Source: Helicobacteraceae bacterium
GTDB taxonomy: Bacteria; Campylobacterota; Campylobacteria; Campylobacterales; Helicobacteraceae
Direction of reading: 5' to 3'
Length of the DNA: 5,418 nucleotides
Assembly: GCA_029258405.1 (NCBI GenBank)
Contig: JARHYY010000016.1
Coordinates: 1 to 5,418, forward strand
The translations under genes were made by a program, and so were the position numbers. Positions 4,825 through 5,418 of this stretch are shown piece by piece (the first letter of the stretch is position 1; every line of letters begins with the position of its first letter). A model generated the notes under the pieces. That model saw only the letters and a program-made list of their open reading frames with translations. It was not told the DNA's origin and searched no databases.

Positions 4825-5080
4825 AAAAAATATTGTTCAAAAAAGAGAAATTGCAAAAATAGGCATGAGTGTTTCCTTAGCTCTCACTGTGGGCAGTGCC
4901 TTTTTTCTGAAAACCAAAGCAGGAAAACAGATACATGTAACAGCTGGATTATCCCTAGCAGCTTTTTCCCTATGGCATCATTTGCTCTATGATAAAAAAA
5001 CGCCTTATAAGGAAAATGATGCAGACGAGAGTAGCTCTGTCCAAGAGGACAGAGCTAGAACTACTGAAGAAGTCTCATGA
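4817..5080 (+). CDS. Small two-helix membrane protein with His-rich second helix
   Basis: 87 residues from ATG 4817, chosen because it overlaps the previous stop by 8 bp; a GTG at 4781 in the same frame would add 12 residues but lacks a ribosome binding site and would lie inside the 33-codon gene. After a basic N-terminus, helix 1 spans about 12-31 (IGMSVSLALTVGSAFF) and helix 2 about 39-58, containing H40, G44, W53, H54, H55. The H-x14-H spacing across one helix recalls small b-heme or DUF4405-like membrane proteins, so heme or iron binding is possible but unproven. The C-terminal 30 residues are hydrophilic and acidic; codons for residues 72-81 lie in a perfect DNA hairpin and the last seven codons lie over the flagellin gene end, so this tail may be of little functional weight. 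A run of eight A (4823-4830) in codons 3-5 could permit slippage. Family not recognised. Confidence 0.7.
   Translation: MVKKNIVQKREIAKIGMSVSLALTVGSAFFLKTKAGKQIHVTAGLSLAAFSLWHHLLYDKKTPYKENDADESSSVQEDRARTTEEVS
5032..5057 (-). terminator. Perfect 11-bp hairpin, probable flagellin gene terminator
   Basis: TAGCTCTGTCC (5032-5042) and GGACAGAGCTA (5047-5057) pair perfectly around the loop AAGA. It starts three bases after the flagellin stop codon on the minus strand, the expected place for its terminator. No T run follows directly on either strand (nearest on the minus strand is TCATTTTCC), so efficiency is uncertain. On the plus strand it lies within the last codons of the 87-residue gene and could also end the operon transcript. 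Confidence 0.6.
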
Positions 5081-5418
5081 TATTTTGCTGTGTAGCATTT
5101 GCTTGACTTAAGGCGTAGTTTCCAGATTGTGCCAAGAGGTTCAACTTGCTATAAGTTGAGCTCTCTTCAGCAAAATCTGTTTCTCGGATATTTGATTCAG
5201 CAGATTTTACATTCACTTGTGTGATAGTGATGTTGTTCAATGTGCTTATCATTTGTTGTTGGACTGAACCTAAGTCTGCACGAATAGCATCAAGCTGTCT
5301 AATAGCAGATTCAGCTACATTCATAACTGTCATTGCCCCTCTAAGAGTGGTAACCCCAGCAGAAGTTCCATCGATATTATCTCCAGCAATGGCTCTGTTT
5401 GCATTTGCACCCATAGCG
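5061..5418 (-). CDS. Flagellin, C-terminal part only (FlaA/FlaB type)
   Basis: The frame enters from the right edge (codon 5415-5417, Ala) and ends with TAG at 5061-5063; about 118 C-terminal residues are visible. They form the conserved flagellin D1/D0 C-terminal region: AGVTTLRGAMTVM, AIRQLDAIRADLGSVQQQM, then NNITITQVNVKSAESNIRE, TDFAEES, SKLNLLAQSGNYALSQAN, and the terminal IMRLLQ. These are hallmark segments of campylobacterotal flagellins, which polymerise at the flagellar tip after export and fold back in the filament core. The C-terminal region alone does not let me separate FlaA from FlaB: DFAEES and YALSQAN recall one, YSK and RLLQ the other. Helicobacter species carry two or more flagellin genes. 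The gene converges on the operon and its stop overlaps the last operon gene by 20 bp. Confidence 0.95.
   Translation of the reverse strand, partial: AMGANANRAIAGDNIDGTSAGVTTLRGAMTVMNVAESAIRQLDAIRADLGSVQQQMISTLNNITITQVNVKSAESNIRETDFAEESSTYSKLNLLAQSGNYALSQANATQQNIMRLLQ

Noticed and set aside
1..5418. CRISPR array, tRNA or rRNA genes
   Set aside because: No regularly spaced direct repeats, cloverleaf-like segments or conserved rRNA stretches were found on reading.

Overview
The window looks like an AT-rich genome of the genus Helicobacter, most likely an enterohepatic species. Two things point there. The right edge carries the conserved C-terminal part of a campylobacterotal flagellin ending in RLLQ. 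The genes are packed head to tail with overlapping ends and frequent short A/T runs. The species call is inference.

Layout: positions 1-264 hold debris: the 3' tail of an unrecognised plus-strand reading frame (to 128) and a broken internal piece of an IS200/IS605-type tnpB gene on the minus strand (about 131-261). From 265 to 616 is a very AT-rich stretch without genes, which contains a candidate promoter just ahead of the main operon. From 617 to 5080 runs one plus-strand operon of eight genes, including a 33-codon gene not normally annotated. Neighbours overlap, abut or lie 3 nt apart throughout. From 5061 to the right edge a flagellin gene enters on the minus strand, convergent with the operon and overlapping its last gene by 20 bp.

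The operon encodes, in order: a small HMA-like domain protein without the metal-binding cysteines; a ferritin-like protein with a C-terminal membrane anchor; a small protein with an N-terminal membrane helix and a repeated amphipathic helix; a Gly/Ala-rich protein with about three membrane helices; an Asn/Ala-rich protein with one membrane helix and a YtxH-like charged tail; a P1B-type metal ATPase with a degenerate CPC motif and the same cysteine-free HMA-like N-terminus; a 33-residue single-helix membrane peptide; and an 87-residue protein with two membrane helices and several histidines.

The combination of a cysteine-poor P1B ATPase, HMA-like small proteins and a set of tiny glycine-rich membrane proteins resembles the ferrosome (fez) type of cluster, which builds membrane-bounded iron-storage granules in organisms such as Desulfovibrio magneticus and Clostridioides difficile. 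My working model is that the ATPase pumps iron into a vesicle, the small membrane proteins shape or coat it, and the ferritin-like protein handles iron at its membrane. This assignment rests on gene content and motifs seen here, not on a database search.
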